This document shows, one piece after another, positions 43,843 to 54,000 of a stretch of 64,000 nucleotides of DNA. A model generated the notes under the pieces. That model was not told where the DNA came from. It made no database searches and saw only the letters and a program-made list of their open reading frames with translations. The stretch comes from Streptomyces albipurpureus. GTDB lineage: Bacteria > Actinomycetota > Actinomycetes > Streptomycetales > Streptomycetaceae. Location: the NCBI RefSeq assembly GCF_023701525.1, contig NZ_JAMQAW010000012.1, forward strand, positions 224,610 through 288,609, read 5' to 3'. The position numbers and the translations under genes are program-made. Numbering within the stretch: the first letter of the stretch is position 1; every line of letters begins with the position of its first letter.

Positions 43843-44967
43843 CTACTGCTGGTGCTGCCCACGCGCAGCCGCCGCCCGTAGCCATTCCGCTGTTCGCCCG
43901 CTGTCGGGCGGCGCGGGAGCGACGACACGCATGGTCGTCGGCGGGGCCTGCCGGACCGGCTCCAGATGGAGGCACTCGGTGCCCTCGGGCGGTGAGAGCG
44001 CGGCGAGACAGGGGCATTGCGCGGTGGCGAAGCCCGCGAACCGGTAGGCCACCTCCATCATCCGGTTGCGCTCCGTACGCCGGAAGTCGGCGACGAGGTG
44101 CACCCCGGCTCGCGCCGCGGCATCGGTGAGCCACCGCAGCAGCACTGTGCCCGCGCCGAAGGAGACGACCCGGCACGACGTCGCGAGCAGCTTGATGCGC
44201 CAGGCCCGCGCGGTCTTCTCGATCAGCATGACCCCGACCGCGCCGTGCGGTCCGAAGCGGTCGGACATCGAGACCACCCACACGTCGTGATGCTCGTCGG
44301 ACAGCAGCGAACGCAGGACGGAGTCCGAGTAGTGCACACCGGTCGCGTTCATCTGGCTGGTCCGCAGGGTCAGCTCCTCGACCCGCGTGATCTCCTCGTC
44401 CCTGGCCTCCGCGATGTGCATCACCAGGTCGAGTGAGCGCAGGAAGTCCTCGTCGGCGCCCTGGAACCGCTCGCGCTGCTTGCCCCTTTCGAACCCGGCC
44501 TGGTACATCCGGCGGCGCCGGCGGGCATCGACGGTGACCACCGGAGGGCTGAACTCGGGCAGGGCGAGCAGTTCGCGGGCCTGCTCGGCCGGGTAGCACC
44601 GGACTTCCGGCAGGTGGTACTCGACCTCGGCGCGCTCGCTCGGCAGGTCGTCGATGAACGCGATCGTCCGCAGTGAGAAGTTCAGCCGCTCGGCGATCCT
44701 TCGCACCGACTGCGACTTCGGGCCCCAGTTGATGTGCGGCAGGACGAAGTACCCGGCCACGCCGAGCTTCTCAAGCCGGGTCCAGGCCTCGTCGTGGTCG
44801 TTGCGGCTCGCCACTGCCTGCAGCACCCCCCGCGCGTCGAGCCCCCTCACCACCTCGCGGACGGCGTCGTCGATCCCGACGTGACCGTCCTCGGTCAGCG
44901 TGCCGTCCCACAGTGTGTTGTCGAGATCCCAGATCAGACATTTCACGATCGGATGTGCTTCAGGCAT
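43843..44967 (-). CDS. fkbH: FkbH: glyceryl-ACP forming phosphatase/acyltransferase
   Basis: FkbH loads 1,3-bisphosphoglycerate onto the dedicated ACP with loss of phosphate, giving the glyceryl-ACP from which methoxymalonyl-ACP is made. This 374-residue protein has the HAD-type N-terminus with LIWDLDNTLWDG (Asp14, Asp16) and the typical FkbH features: ASRNDHD, INWGPKSQSV, IDDLPSERAEV, and the C-terminal acyltransferase-like half with RTSQMNATG. I chose the ATG at 44967, seven bases after GGGAG. It is the last gene of the methoxymalonyl cassette, 31 bases after the acyl-ACP dehydrogenase gene. Confidence 0.95.
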   Translation of the reverse strand: MPEAHPIVKCLIWDLDNTLWDGTLTEDGHVGIDDAVREVVRGLDARGVLQAVASRNDHDEAWTRLEKLGVAGYFVLPHINWGPKSQSVRRIAERLNFSLRTIAFIDDLPSERAEVEYHLPEVRCYPAEQARELLALPEFSPPVVTVDARRRRRMYQAGFERGKQRERFQGADEDFLRSLDLVMHIAEARDEEITRVEELTLRTSQMNATGVHYSDSVLRSLLSDEHHDVWVVSMSDRFGPHGAVGVMLIEKTARAWRIKLLATSCRVVSFGAGTVLLRWLTDAAARAGVHLVADFRRTERNRMMEVAYRFAGFATAQCPCLAALSPPEGTECLHLEPVRQAPPTTMRVVAPAPPDSGRTAEWLRAAAARGQHQQ

Positions 44968-44998
44968 GTCCGCTCCCGTCTCGTGCCCGTACGGCCTC

Positions 44999-46099
44999 TC
45001 AGTTCGCCGTCGAGGCAGCATGCTCGGCGAGGATCAACTGGCAGATCTCGTTGCTGCCCTCGATGACCTCCATCAACTTCGCGTCGCGGTAGGCCCGTTC
45101 CACCACGTGCCCGCCCGTCGCGCCGGCGGAGGCGAGCACCTGCATCGCCGACGCGGCGCCACGCGCGGCGTTCTGGGCCGCGACGTGCTTGGCGAGGACC
45201 GCCGCCTGTACCTGCTCCGGCGAACCACCGTCCCAGCTGCGGCCGGCTTCCTCACACGCGAACGTCGCCGTCCGCTCCGCGGTGTAGAGCTCGGCCAGGT
45301 GACGTGCGACGAGTTGGTGCCGCAGCAGGGGCTTTCCGAACTGCTCACGGCTTCCGGCGTGCCGGACGGCGGCCGTGAGACAGGCGCGCAGGATGCCGAC
45401 GCATCCCCAGGCCACCGAAAGGCGGCCGTAGGTCAGGGCGATGGTGGTCAGCATGACGACCGGCTGGCCGGCCACCGCGAGCAGGTTCTTCGCGGGCAGC
45501 CGGACGTCGTCGAGCACCACGGAGGCGTGCCCGGCCGCGCGGCAGCCGAGCGGGGCGGCCACCCGTGTCACCCGGACACCGGGGGCCGACGCCGGCACCA
45601 CGGCTACGGCGCCGCCGACGTCGTAGCGGCCGAACACCACGATCCAGTCGGCGTAGGCGGCGACGGTGATCCACGTCTTGGTGCCGTCGATGACGATCTC
45701 ATCGCCGTCGCGCCGGATCTCGGTGGTCATCGCGGCGAGGTCGCTGCCGGCGCCCGGCTCGCTGAACGCCACCGCGGCCAGGTCCCCGCCGGTGAGGCGG
45801 CCGATGTACTCCGCGCGCTGCGTGTGGTCACCGAAGCGCTGGACCGCCCAAGCGGCCATCCCCTGGGAGGTCATCACACTGCGCAGCGAGCTGCACAGCG
45901 TACCGGTGTGCGCGGTGAGCTGCCCGTTGTCCATTCCGGACAGGCCGAGGCCGCCGAACTCGGGGGCCGCCTCGGCGCACAGCGCGCCCTTCGAGCCCAG
46001 TCCCCGCAGGACACCGATCGGGATCTCGCCCGAGACGTCCCACTCGCCCGCGGCGTCGGCGACCGTGTCGGTGACCAGTGCGGTCAGGGTCTCAAGCAC
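44999..46099 (-). CDS. fkbI: FkbI: acyl-ACP dehydrogenase for methoxymalonyl-ACP
   Basis: A 366-residue flavoprotein of the acyl-CoA dehydrogenase fold. In this pathway it oxidises the C-2 alcohol-derived intermediate while the chain is on its ACP, working with FkbK. The FAD-binding AFSEPGAGSDLAAMTT segment, the ALTYGRLSVAWGCVGI helix and the catalytic Glu region MEVIEGSNEICQ are all present. It starts with a GTG that overlaps the ACP gene by eight bases, so it is coupled to its carrier protein. Confidence 0.93.
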   Translation of the reverse strand: MLETLTALVTDTVADAAGEWDVSGEIPIGVLRGLGSKGALCAEAAPEFGGLGLSGMDNGQLTAHTGTLCSSLRSVMTSQGMAAWAVQRFGDHTQRAEYIGRLTGGDLAAVAFSEPGAGSDLAAMTTEIRRDGDEIVIDGTKTWITVAAYADWIVVFGRYDVGGAVAVVPASAPGVRVTRVAAPLGCRAAGHASVVLDDVRLPAKNLLAVAGQPVVMLTTIALTYGRLSVAWGCVGILRACLTAAVRHAGSREQFGKPLLRHQLVARHLAELYTAERTATFACEEAGRSWDGGSPEQVQAAVLAKHVAAQNAARGAASAMQVLASAGATGGHVVERAYRDAKLMEVIEGSNEICQLILAEHAASTAN

Positions 46100-46367
46100 C
46101 GGCGTCGCCGCCGCGTAGCCGGGTCACCAGGGAGCTCATGGAGCGCAGGGTACGGAAGTTGTCGAGCGCCAGGTCGGCGCCCTCCACTGTGACGCCGAAC
46201 GTCCCCTCCACGAACACCACCAGCTCCATCGCGAAGAGCGAGGAGACCGTTCCGGAGGCGAACAGGTCCACCTCCGGCTCCCAGGTCGTCTTGGTCTTCG
46301 CCTTGAGAAACTCACCGATCCGCTGCTCGATGTCAGCGACCGATGACGTGATCGTCGAGTCCGTCAT
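46092..46367 (-). CDS. fkbJ: FkbJ: dedicated acyl carrier protein
   Basis: A 91-residue free-standing ACP that carries the glyceryl to methoxymalonyl series. The phosphopantetheine site is Ser43 in GTVSSLFAMEL, where the usual Asp before Ser is replaced by Ser42, as in other methoxymalonyl ACPs. The C-terminal helix carries LALDNFRTLRSMSSL. It lies between the methyltransferase gene (15-base gap) and fkbI (overlap). Confidence 0.9.
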   Translation of the reverse strand: MTDSTITSSVADIEQRIGEFLKAKTKTTWEPEVDLFASGTVSSLFAMELVVFVEGTFGVTVEGADLALDNFRTLRSMSSLVTRLRGGDAGA

Positions 46368-46382
46368 GAGTTGATCCCTCTC

Positions 46383-47054
46383 TCAGTTCACCTTGTTCTT
46401 CCGGGCCAGCGTGATCCCGTCCGCCATCACGAGCATCGACAGGTCGACCCTCTTGTCGCCGTGCAGCGAGGCGTTGAGCGCGCGGATGGCCATGGTGTCG
46501 GGATCGTCCGCTTCCGGATCCGCGACCCGTCCGACGTAGAGCGTGTTGTCGAGTACCACCAGGCCGCCGACCCGCAGATGGACCAGTGCCTGCTCGTAGT
46601 AGTGCGCGTAGCCGGTCTTGTCGGCGTCGATGAAGACCAGGTCGAAGGTCTCCGGCCCACGCTCGGTGAGCAGCTTCGACATGGTCTCCGCGCCGTCCCC
46701 GAGCCGCAGTTCGATCCGGTCGGCCACCCCGGCACGAGTCCAGTACCGGCTGGCGACCTTGGTCCAGCGCTCGCTGACGTCACAGGTGACGATCCGGCCG
46801 CCGGGCGGCAGCGCACGTGCCATGCACAGGGTGCTGTAGCCGGTGAACGTGCCTATCTCCAGCACCTGGTCGGCACCGGTGAGACCGACCAGCAGAGCGA
46901 GCATCTGCGCCTCTTCCGGCATGGTCACCATGGCGTTGAGCGCCGGCATGAGCGCCGTCTCGGCGATCAGGTCGCGCAGGATCTCGTCGTCGCGCAGGGA
47001 GACCGACCGCACATAGTCGAGCAGGCGCTCGGTGAGCTCCACCTGGCCGGCCAT
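46383..47054 (-). CDS. fkbG: FkbG: O-methyltransferase of the methoxymalonyl pathway
   Basis: A 223-residue catechol-O-methyltransferase-like enzyme that adds the methyl ether to the C-2 hydroxyl of the hydroxymalonyl-ACP precursor. SAM motif I is VLEIGTFTGYST, followed by acidic DVSERW; metal-binding residues lie in FIDADKTGY and VLDNTLYVGRV. It starts within the stop of fkbK (TGATG overlap) and precedes the ACP gene. Confidence 0.92.
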   Translation of the reverse strand: MAGQVELTERLLDYVRSVSLRDDEILRDLIAETALMPALNAMVTMPEEAQMLALLVGLTGADQVLEIGTFTGYSTLCMARALPPGGRIVTCDVSERWTKVASRYWTRAGVADRIELRLGDGAETMSKLLTERGPETFDLVFIDADKTGYAHYYEQALVHLRVGGLVVLDNTLYVGRVADPEADDPDTMAIRALNASLHGDKRVDLSMLVMADGITLARKNKVN

Positions 47055-47920
47055 CAGGGGGCCCCGTACTCGTAGAAGCCGCGGCCGGTCTTGCGCCCGT
47101 GGTCGCCTTCCGCGACCTTGCGCCGGAGCAGCTCACTCGGGCGGCAGCCTTCGTCTCCGGTGCGCTCGTACAGCACCTCCAGGGAGTCGACGAGGTTGTC
47201 GATTCCGATCAGGTCGGCGGTCCGCAGCGGACCCGTTGGATGTCCGAGGCAGCCCTCCATCAGCGCGTCGACGTCCTCGACGGTGGCCCGGCCCTCCTCG
47301 ACGACGTTGGCAGCGTCGTTGATCATGCGGTGCAGCACCCGGCTGGTGACGAAGCCGGGGCCGTCGCCGACCACGATCCCCTTCCTGCCCAGTGCGGACA
47401 GCAGGTCCCGCACGGCCGACATGGCCCGTTCACCCGTACGCGGTCCGCGAACGACCTCAAGCGTGCCGATCAGATAGGCCGGGTTCATGAAGTGAACGCC
47501 GACCAGGTCCGCGGGGGACGGGACCTGGCCGGCGAGCTCGTCGACCGGGATGGACGAGGTGTTGGTGATCCGCGGCGTTCCCGGCGCGAACACGGCCGCG
47601 ATCTCCTTGTGCAGCTCGGCTTTCAGCTCGGCGTCCTCGGTGATCGCCTCGATCACCCAGGTCGCCTCCTCCGCCGACTCCGCCGCCGCCGCAGCGGAGT
47701 GGGCGATCCGCAGCTCACCGGTCGGTCCGCTCCGCGGCAGGGATCCCATCATGTACGCGAGCCGAAGCTCGTCCCGCACCCGCTCGCTTGCCTTGTCCAG
47801 CCGCGCCTGGTCCACGTCCACGAGCGTGACCGGCAGGCCTCGCCCGACGACGAGGGTGGCGATGCCGATGCCCATCACTCCCGCCCCGAACACGGCGGCA
47901 GACGGAGTTCCCATAATCAC
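47054..47920 (-). CDS. fkbK: FkbK: 3-hydroxyacyl-CoA dehydrogenase-like
   Basis: A 288-residue NAD-dependent dehydrogenase of the 3-hydroxybutyryl-CoA type. FkbK oxidises the C-3 alcohol of the glyceryl-ACP. The Rossmann motif is VFGAGVMGIGIA, with VTLVDVDQARLD. The catalytic His region is VGVHFMNPAYLIGTLEVV, and GPGFVTSRVLHRMINDA helps form the dimer. GTG start overlapping the PKS stop (GTGA at 47917-47920), or ATG at 47914. It is the first gene of the methoxymalonyl block and is coupled to the PKS, so the extender supply is produced together with the enzyme that may use it. Confidence 0.92.
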   Translation of the reverse strand: MIMGTPSAAVFGAGVMGIGIATLVVGRGLPVTLVDVDQARLDKASERVRDELRLAYMMGSLPRSGPTGELRIAHSAAAAAESAEEATWVIEAITEDAELKAELHKEIAAVFAPGTPRITNTSSIPVDELAGQVPSPADLVGVHFMNPAYLIGTLEVVRGPRTGERAMSAVRDLLSALGRKGIVVGDGPGFVTSRVLHRMINDAANVVEEGRATVEDVDALMEGCLGHPTGPLRTADLIGIDNLVDSLEVLYERTGDEGCRPSELLRRKVAEGDHGRKTGRGFYEYGAP

Positions 47921-50900
47921 CCCAGCTTGCTTTCCGAAAGGCCCCGAAGGGAAGTCATGATGTGCCCGGCGACCAGTCTGGGTGTCGGGTGTCTCAGTAC
48001 CAGGTTCGGCCTCATCTTGAGTTCGGTCATGGCGGCGAGGCGTTTGCTCAACTGCACCGCGAGCAGCGAGTCGAATCCCAGCTTGATGAACTCCTGATCG
48101 GGATCGACGGGCTCGTCGGAGGGTTGGCCGAGCACGGCGGCGACCTTCCTGAGGACGTGGTCAAGGACAAGTGCCGTCGCCTCGTCGTCGGGGAGACCGG
48201 AGATCATCTCCGGCAGGGGGACGGGGTCGTCATCATCCGTGGGCAGCTCTGCCAAGGGCGTCTGCGCCGCGCCCGCCTCAGGCGAGGAGTACAGCCAGTA
48301 CCGCTGCCGCCGGAACGCGTACGTCGGCAGGTCAACCCGTCGGCGCGCCCCGAACAGGGCAGCCCAGTCCACGGCACCGCCCCGGACGTGCAACTGGGCC
48401 AGCGAGCCGACCACCGACTCCACCTCCCCCCGGTCCCGGCGCGCCGAGGACAGGACCACCGCGTCGGGCAGTTCCTCGACCATCTCCTGCACCGGGACGG
48501 CCAGAACGGGGTGCGGGCTCATCTCGATGAACACCCGGAAACCGTCGTCCACCAGCCGCCGGACGGAGGACTCGAAGAGGACCTTCTCGCGCAGGTTGTC
48601 GTACCAGTAGGTGCCGTTCAGCTCTGCCGTGTCGATTGCCTCGCCGCGCAGGGTCGAGTAGAAGGGCAGCGTCGACGTCTTGGGGCTCAGGCCGGACAGT
48701 GGTGCGATCACCCGGTCCCGGACCCGGCTCACCTGGTGTGAATGGGAGGCGTAGTCAACCGATATCCTCCGGGTCTGAACGCCTTCGACATTCATCTTCT
48801 CAAGGAATTCGTCGAGCGCGTCCGGCTCCCCGGAAACCACCACGGAGCGGGGACCGTTGACGACGGCGACGCTCAGCCGGTCGTTCCACGGAGCCAGACG
48901 TGCCGCCACGAGGTCCGCGGACGCCGCGACCGACGCCATCCCGCCATGGCCGACCAGGTCGACCAGAGCCTTGCTGCGAAGCGCCACCACCTTGGCGGCG
49001 TCACGCATCGACAGCGCGCCGCACACGTGGGCGGCGGCTATCTCGCCCTGGCTGTGTCCCACCACGGCGGCCGGTTCCACTCCCCAGGACCGCCACAGGG
49101 CGGCCATGGACACCATCACGGAGAACAGTGCCGGCTGAACGACGTCCAGCCGGTCCAGTGAGGGCGCCCCCTCCACGCCGCGCACCACGTCGAGCAGCGA
49201 CCAGTCGACCCACTCGGCCAACGCGGTGGCGCACTCGTCGAGGCCGCGCGCGAAAACGGGGAAGGCGTCGTACAACTGCCGTCCCATGCCGACCCATTGC
49301 GACCCCTGCCCCGGGAACATGAAGACCACGCCACCGAGCTCCCCGGCGACACCACGTACCACCCCGGGGGGCTCCGAACCGTCGCTCAACGCCGTCAGAC
49401 CGCTGAGCAGTTCGTCTCGGTCGCGGCCAAGGACCACCGCACGGTGGCCGAAGTCCGACCGGCTCGACACCAGTGACCAACCGACATCGGCGATGTCGGC
49501 GCCTGGATCGGCGGCGACGAAGTCGCGCAGCTTGTCCGCCTGCCGCCGCAAGGCCGCCGCCTTCCTGCCCGACACCGCCCACGGCACAAGGCCGCCGACG
49601 ACGGCCGGGCCCGGACCGGGCTCGGCAGCCTGGTCATCCACCGGCGGTTCCTCTTCCAGGATCACGTGCGCGTTGGTGCCGCTGAATCCGAACGACGACA
49701 CCCCGGCCCTCCGCGGGCCGTCCGCCCGGGGCCACTCACGCCCCTCCACCAGCAGTTCGACCGCACCGGATGACCAGTCAACGTGCCGTGACGGCTCGTC
49801 CACGTGCAAGGTCTTCGGCAGGAACCCGTTGCGGATGGCCATCACGGCCTTGATGACCCCGGCGACCCCGGCGGCGGCCTGGGCGTGGCCCATGTTCGAC
49901 TTCAGGGACCCCAGCCAGAGGGGCCTGCCCTCGGCCCGGCCCTGCCCGTAGGTCGCCAGCAGGGCGTCCGCCTCGACCGGGTCCCCCAGCACGGTTCCGG
50001 TGCCGTGGGCTTCGACCAGGTCCACCTCGGAGGCCGGGACCCCCGCGTCCGCCAGCGCCCTGCGGATCACCTGCTGCTGGGCGCGGCCGCTGGGAGCGGT
50101 CAACCCGTTGCTGGCGCCGTCCTGGTTCACCGCGGAACCGCGGAGGACGGCGAGGACGGGGTGGCCGTCGCGGCGGGCGTCGGACAACCGCTCAAGGAGC
50201 AGCACGCCCACGCCCTCGGCCCAACCGGTCCCGTCGGCGGCGTTCGCGAAGGCCTTGCACCGGCCGTCGGCCGACAGGCCGCGCTGCCGGGAGAACGACA
50301 CGAAGGCCGCGGGTGTCGACATCACCGCCGCCCCTCCCGCCAGCGCGAGGGAGCACTCCCCGGAACGCAGCGACTGGACCGCCAGGTGCGCGGCCACCAG
50401 CGACGACGAACACGCCGTGTCCACGGTCACCGCCGGGCCGGTCAGCCCCAGCTCGTAGGCCACCCGGCCGGAGGCGACGCTCAGCGCGCTCCCGAACGAC
50501 AGGTGGCCCTCCAGTTCGTGCTGGCTCGCCTCCAGGAAGCGCAGCCCGTACTCGGGCGAGCTCACTCCTGAGAAGACACCGACGTCGGCCCCGCGCAGGT
50601 CGGCGGGAACGATGCCCGCGCGCTCGAACACCTCCCACGACGTCTCCAGCAACAGGCGCTGCTGGGGGTCGATCGCCAGCGCCTCTCGCGGGCTGATGCC
50701 GAAGAAGTCCGCGTCGAAATCCGCCACGTCCGCCAGGAAGCCTCCGTGCCGCACATACGAGCCGCCGAGGGTGTCGGGATCGTGGTCGAACACGTCCCGC
50801 CAGCCGCGGTCCTGCGGGAACTCCTCCACCAGGTCCAGACCGCCGCGGATCGCGTCCCACAGTTGCTCGGGCGACGACACGCCTCCGGGAAAGCGGCACG

Positions 50901-51048
50901 CCATGGCCACCACGGCGATCGGCTCGCCGCGCCGGGCCTTCAGGGCGTCGTTCTCCCGCCGGAGGCGGTCGCGCTCCTCCAGCAGCGTGCGCAGCGCCCG
51001 CTCGACCCGGTCCGCGCCGTCCGCCGCGGGCTCCGCGGAGTGGTCCAT
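47917..51048 (-). CDS. Type I PKS module: KS-AT-ACP (methylmalonyl-type AT)
   Basis: This 1043-residue single module has a coiled-coil docking helix (5-40), KS (42-465; Cys213, His348, His388), AT (570-860; Ser666 in GHSQG) and ACP (960-1030; Ser994 in GFDS). The AT shows RLDVVQPALF and YASH at 766-769, the methylmalonyl signature; a methoxymalonyl-accepting AT can look the same. There is no KR, DH or thioesterase, so it would leave a beta-keto group. It begins one base after the upstream PKS stop and its end overlaps fkbK. As the last PKS gene in the operon it may be the final module, though order of use is not proven. Confidence 0.95.
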   Translation of the reverse strand: MDHSAEPAADGADRVERALRTLLEERDRLRRENDALKARRGEPIAVVAMACRFPGGVSSPEQLWDAIRGGLDLVEEFPQDRGWRDVFDHDPDTLGGSYVRHGGFLADVADFDADFFGISPREALAIDPQQRLLLETSWEVFERAGIVPADLRGADVGVFSGVSSPEYGLRFLEASQHELEGHLSFGSALSVASGRVAYELGLTGPAVTVDTACSSSLVAAHLAVQSLRSGECSLALAGGAAVMSTPAAFVSFSRQRGLSADGRCKAFANAADGTGWAEGVGVLLLERLSDARRDGHPVLAVLRGSAVNQDGASNGLTAPSGRAQQQVIRRALADAGVPASEVDLVEAHGTGTVLGDPVEADALLATYGQGRAEGRPLWLGSLKSNMGHAQAAAGVAGVIKAVMAIRNGFLPKTLHVDEPSRHVDWSSGAVELLVEGREWPRADGPRRAGVSSFGFSGTNAHVILEEEPPVDDQAAEPGPGPAVVGGLVPWAVSGRKAAALRRQADKLRDFVAADPGADIADVGWSLVSSRSDFGHRAVVLGRDRDELLSGLTALSDGSEPPGVVRGVAGELGGVVFMFPGQGSQWVGMGRQLYDAFPVFARGLDECATALAEWVDWSLLDVVRGVEGAPSLDRLDVVQPALFSVMVSMAALWRSWGVEPAAVVGHSQGEIAAAHVCGALSMRDAAKVVALRSKALVDLVGHGGMASVAASADLVAARLAPWNDRLSVAVVNGPRSVVVSGEPDALDEFLEKMNVEGVQTRRISVDYASHSHQVSRVRDRVIAPLSGLSPKTSTLPFYSTLRGEAIDTAELNGTYWYDNLREKVLFESSVRRLVDDGFRVFIEMSPHPVLAVPVQEMVEELPDAVVLSSARRDRGEVESVVGSLAQLHVRGGAVDWAALFGARRRVDLPTYAFRRQRYWLYSSPEAGAAQTPLAELPTDDDDPVPLPEMISGLPDDEATALVLDHVLRKVAAVLGQPSDEPVDPDQEFIKLGFDSLLAVQLSKRLAAMTELKMRPNLVLRHPTPRLVAGHIMTSLRGLSESKLG

Positions 51049-51049
51049 G

Positions 51050-54000
51050 TCAGTTGCCCTTCTCTTCCAGCGCCAGATCGACGAGCGCTTCCAGGTCCAG
51101 GTCCGCGAGTTCGTCCGCGCGACTGTCCGCGCCCGGCACCGGCTCACGGATCTCCGCGTCCTCGGCCAGGCCCCTGTCCCCTGTTGGACGCAGCAGGCCG
51201 GACAGGTGTCGGCCCAGCTCGCGGGGTGTGGGGTAGCTGAAGACGAGGGTGGAGGGCAGGCGCAGCCCGGTCGAGGAGGCCAGGCGGTTGCACAGCTCGA
51301 CCGAGGTCAGAGAGTCGAATCCGAGGTGGGTGAACGCCTGGTCGGCGTCGACGGTCGCCTTGGTCGGGTGTCCGAGCACGATGGCGGTCTGCTCGCGGAC
51401 CCAGTCGAGGACGGCTGCCTCCGCCTCCCCGTCCGGCAGGGTGGCCAGCCTGGAGGACAGTTCGAGGGGACCGCCGGTCGTGCCCGTCCGGTTCCGGGTC
51501 GGACGTCCGGCGTCCACGAGGTCGCGCAGGAGGAGCGGCAGCTGGTCGCCGGTCCTGCTCCGCAGCGCGGAGAGGTCGAGCCCGGCTGGGATGAGCACGG
51601 GCTTGTTGATCGCGCATGCCGAGTCGAACAGGGCCAGCGCATCGGATGTCGGCATCGCGGCGACGCCCAGCCGCCGGATCCGCGAGAGCTCGGCCTGGTC
51701 CAAGTCCGCGGTCATGCCGCCGTGCTGTTCCCACCAGCCCCAGCAGAGCGACGTGCCGACCAGGCCGGATGCCCTGCGCTGGGCCGCCAGGCCGTCCAGG
51801 AACCCGTTCGCCGCGGCGTAGTTCGCCTGTCCCGCGCCGCCGAGCGTGCCAGCGAGCGCGGAGAACAGGATGAACGCCGACAGGTTGTGCTCCCGGGTCA
51901 GCTCGTGCAGGTTGACCGCACCGCCGACCTTGGCGCGCAGCACATGGTCGAGGCTCTCCGCGGTCAGCGACTCGACCATGCCGTCCGCCAGTACACCCGC
52001 CGCGTGCACGACTGCCGTCAGCGGGTACCCGCGGGGCATGTCCGCGAGCAGCTCCGCCACGGCGGCCCGGTCGGCGACGTCACAGGCCACGACCTTGACA
52101 GCGGCACCCTCCGCCTCCAGGTCCGAGGCCAGCTCAAAAGCCCCGTCGGCGGCCATTCCCCGGCGGCTCGCCAGCACCAGACTCCGCACCCCGTGTTCGG
52201 CGACGAGGTGCCGCGCCAACCGCGCGCCCACTCCCCCGGTCCCGCCTGTGACCAGCACGGTCCCACCACCGAAGCGCCCGCCCACCTCAAGGACCAGCTT
52301 GCCGACGTGATGGCCCCGGCTCATCTCACGGAACGCCCTGCGTGCGTCGCGGACGTCCCGGACCGATATCGGGTTCAGCTGCACCCGTCCGTCGGCGAAC
52401 AGCTCCATCAGGGCGCGGAACATCTCGTGGAGCGCGTCCGGGCCCGCCTCGTAGAGGTCGAAGGCCTGGTAGTCGACTCCGGGGTGATCGGCCGCCACCT
52501 GACGGGGGTCGCGGATGTCCGTCTTTCCCATCTCGATGAAGTTCCCGCCCTTGGCGAGCAGCCTCAGCGAGGCGTCGACGAAGGCGTGCGCGAGGGAGTT
52601 CAGAACGACGTCCACACCGCGGCCGCCCGAGGATTCCAGGAACTTGTCCGCGAACTCCAGGTCCCGTGACGATGCCAGGTGTTCGTCGTCCAGCCCCAGG
52701 CCTCGCAGGACGGGCCACTTGGCGGGGCTCGCGGTCGCGTAGATCTCGGCGCCGACGTGCTTTGCCAGTTGAACGGCGGCCATCCCGACGCCGCTCGCCG
52801 CGGCGTGGATGAGGATGCGTTGCCCCCTCTCCAGCCTCATCGCCTGGAAGAGCGCGTAGTAGGCGGTGAGGAAGGTGCTCGGCACGGACGCCGCCTCGAT
52901 GTGGCTCCACCCGTCGGGGACGGGCAGCAGCATGCGGTGATCCGCCACGGCCACACGGCCGAAGGCACCGGTGAACGCGCCCATCACCCGGTCGCCTGGT
53001 GAAAGCCCGGTGACGTCGTCCGCGACCTCCAGGACCGTTCCGGCGCCCTCACTGCCGATCCCGGCGTCGAAGGCCGTTCTGTCCACAAGGCCGAGGGCGA
53101 TCGTGACGTCCCGGAAGTTGAGGCCCGCGGCGTGTACGGCGAGGCGAACCTGTCCGCTCGTCAGGGGCTCTTCCACCTCGGGGCAGGGAACCCAGGTCAG
53201 GTTCTCCAGGGTCCCCCTGCTCGGGATGCCCAGTTGGTGGGCGCCGGCCGTCGGTGGTTCGATCTGGTGGTCCGCGGGTGCGGCCGGGGCCATCCGGGGG
53301 GTGAGGTGCGCGCCGCCGCGCAGGGCCAGTTGGTCTTCACCGGCGGCCAGCGCGTCCGGGAGGCGGGCGAGGGATGTCGCCTCGTCGTCGATGTCCACCA
53401 GCCGGAACCTGCCGGGGTGCTCTGTCTGGGCGGACCGGATCAAGCCCCATACGGACGCGCCGGTGAGGCTCTCGACGCTCTCCCCCTGTCCGGTGTCGAG
53501 GGCCAGGCGGGTGAGGACCACCAGCGTGGATCCGGCAAGTCGCTCCTCGGCGAGGAACCGTTGGACCAAGGCCAGCACGCGTTTGTCCGCGCTGGCGACC
53601 TCGGCGAACGGGTCGGGGTCGGCGGTGGCCAAGTCGTCCAGGCACAGGACGATGTGCCGGGGTGCCGTGCCGGTGAGGGCCTCGTCCAAGGTCGCGTAGA
53701 GCGGGACGTTCTCGTCACCTGCCCCGGAGAGCCGGGAGGCCAGGCCGTTCCTCGCACCGAGAACGCCCCACCGCTCGCGGCGGGTTTCCCGCTTGCTCCC
53801 CTCGGGCGGTCGCCATTGCAGCTCGAACAGCGATGGCTCGTGCCCGCCTCGCGTCGAGCGCAGTTGCTCGGCACTCGCCGGTCGGAACGTCAGCGCCGCG
53901 ACATGAGCGACTTCGCGGCCGTGCTCGTCGGCGATCGCCACGGACACGACGCCTGCGCCCACCGGGGTGATCCGGGCCTTCACGCTCGGGCCGCACTCCC

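Noticed and set aside
42554..44599. 681-codon minus-strand frame across fkbH and the FAD monooxygenase
   Set aside because: It spans two real genes in the wrong frame, and both real proteins have family motifs.
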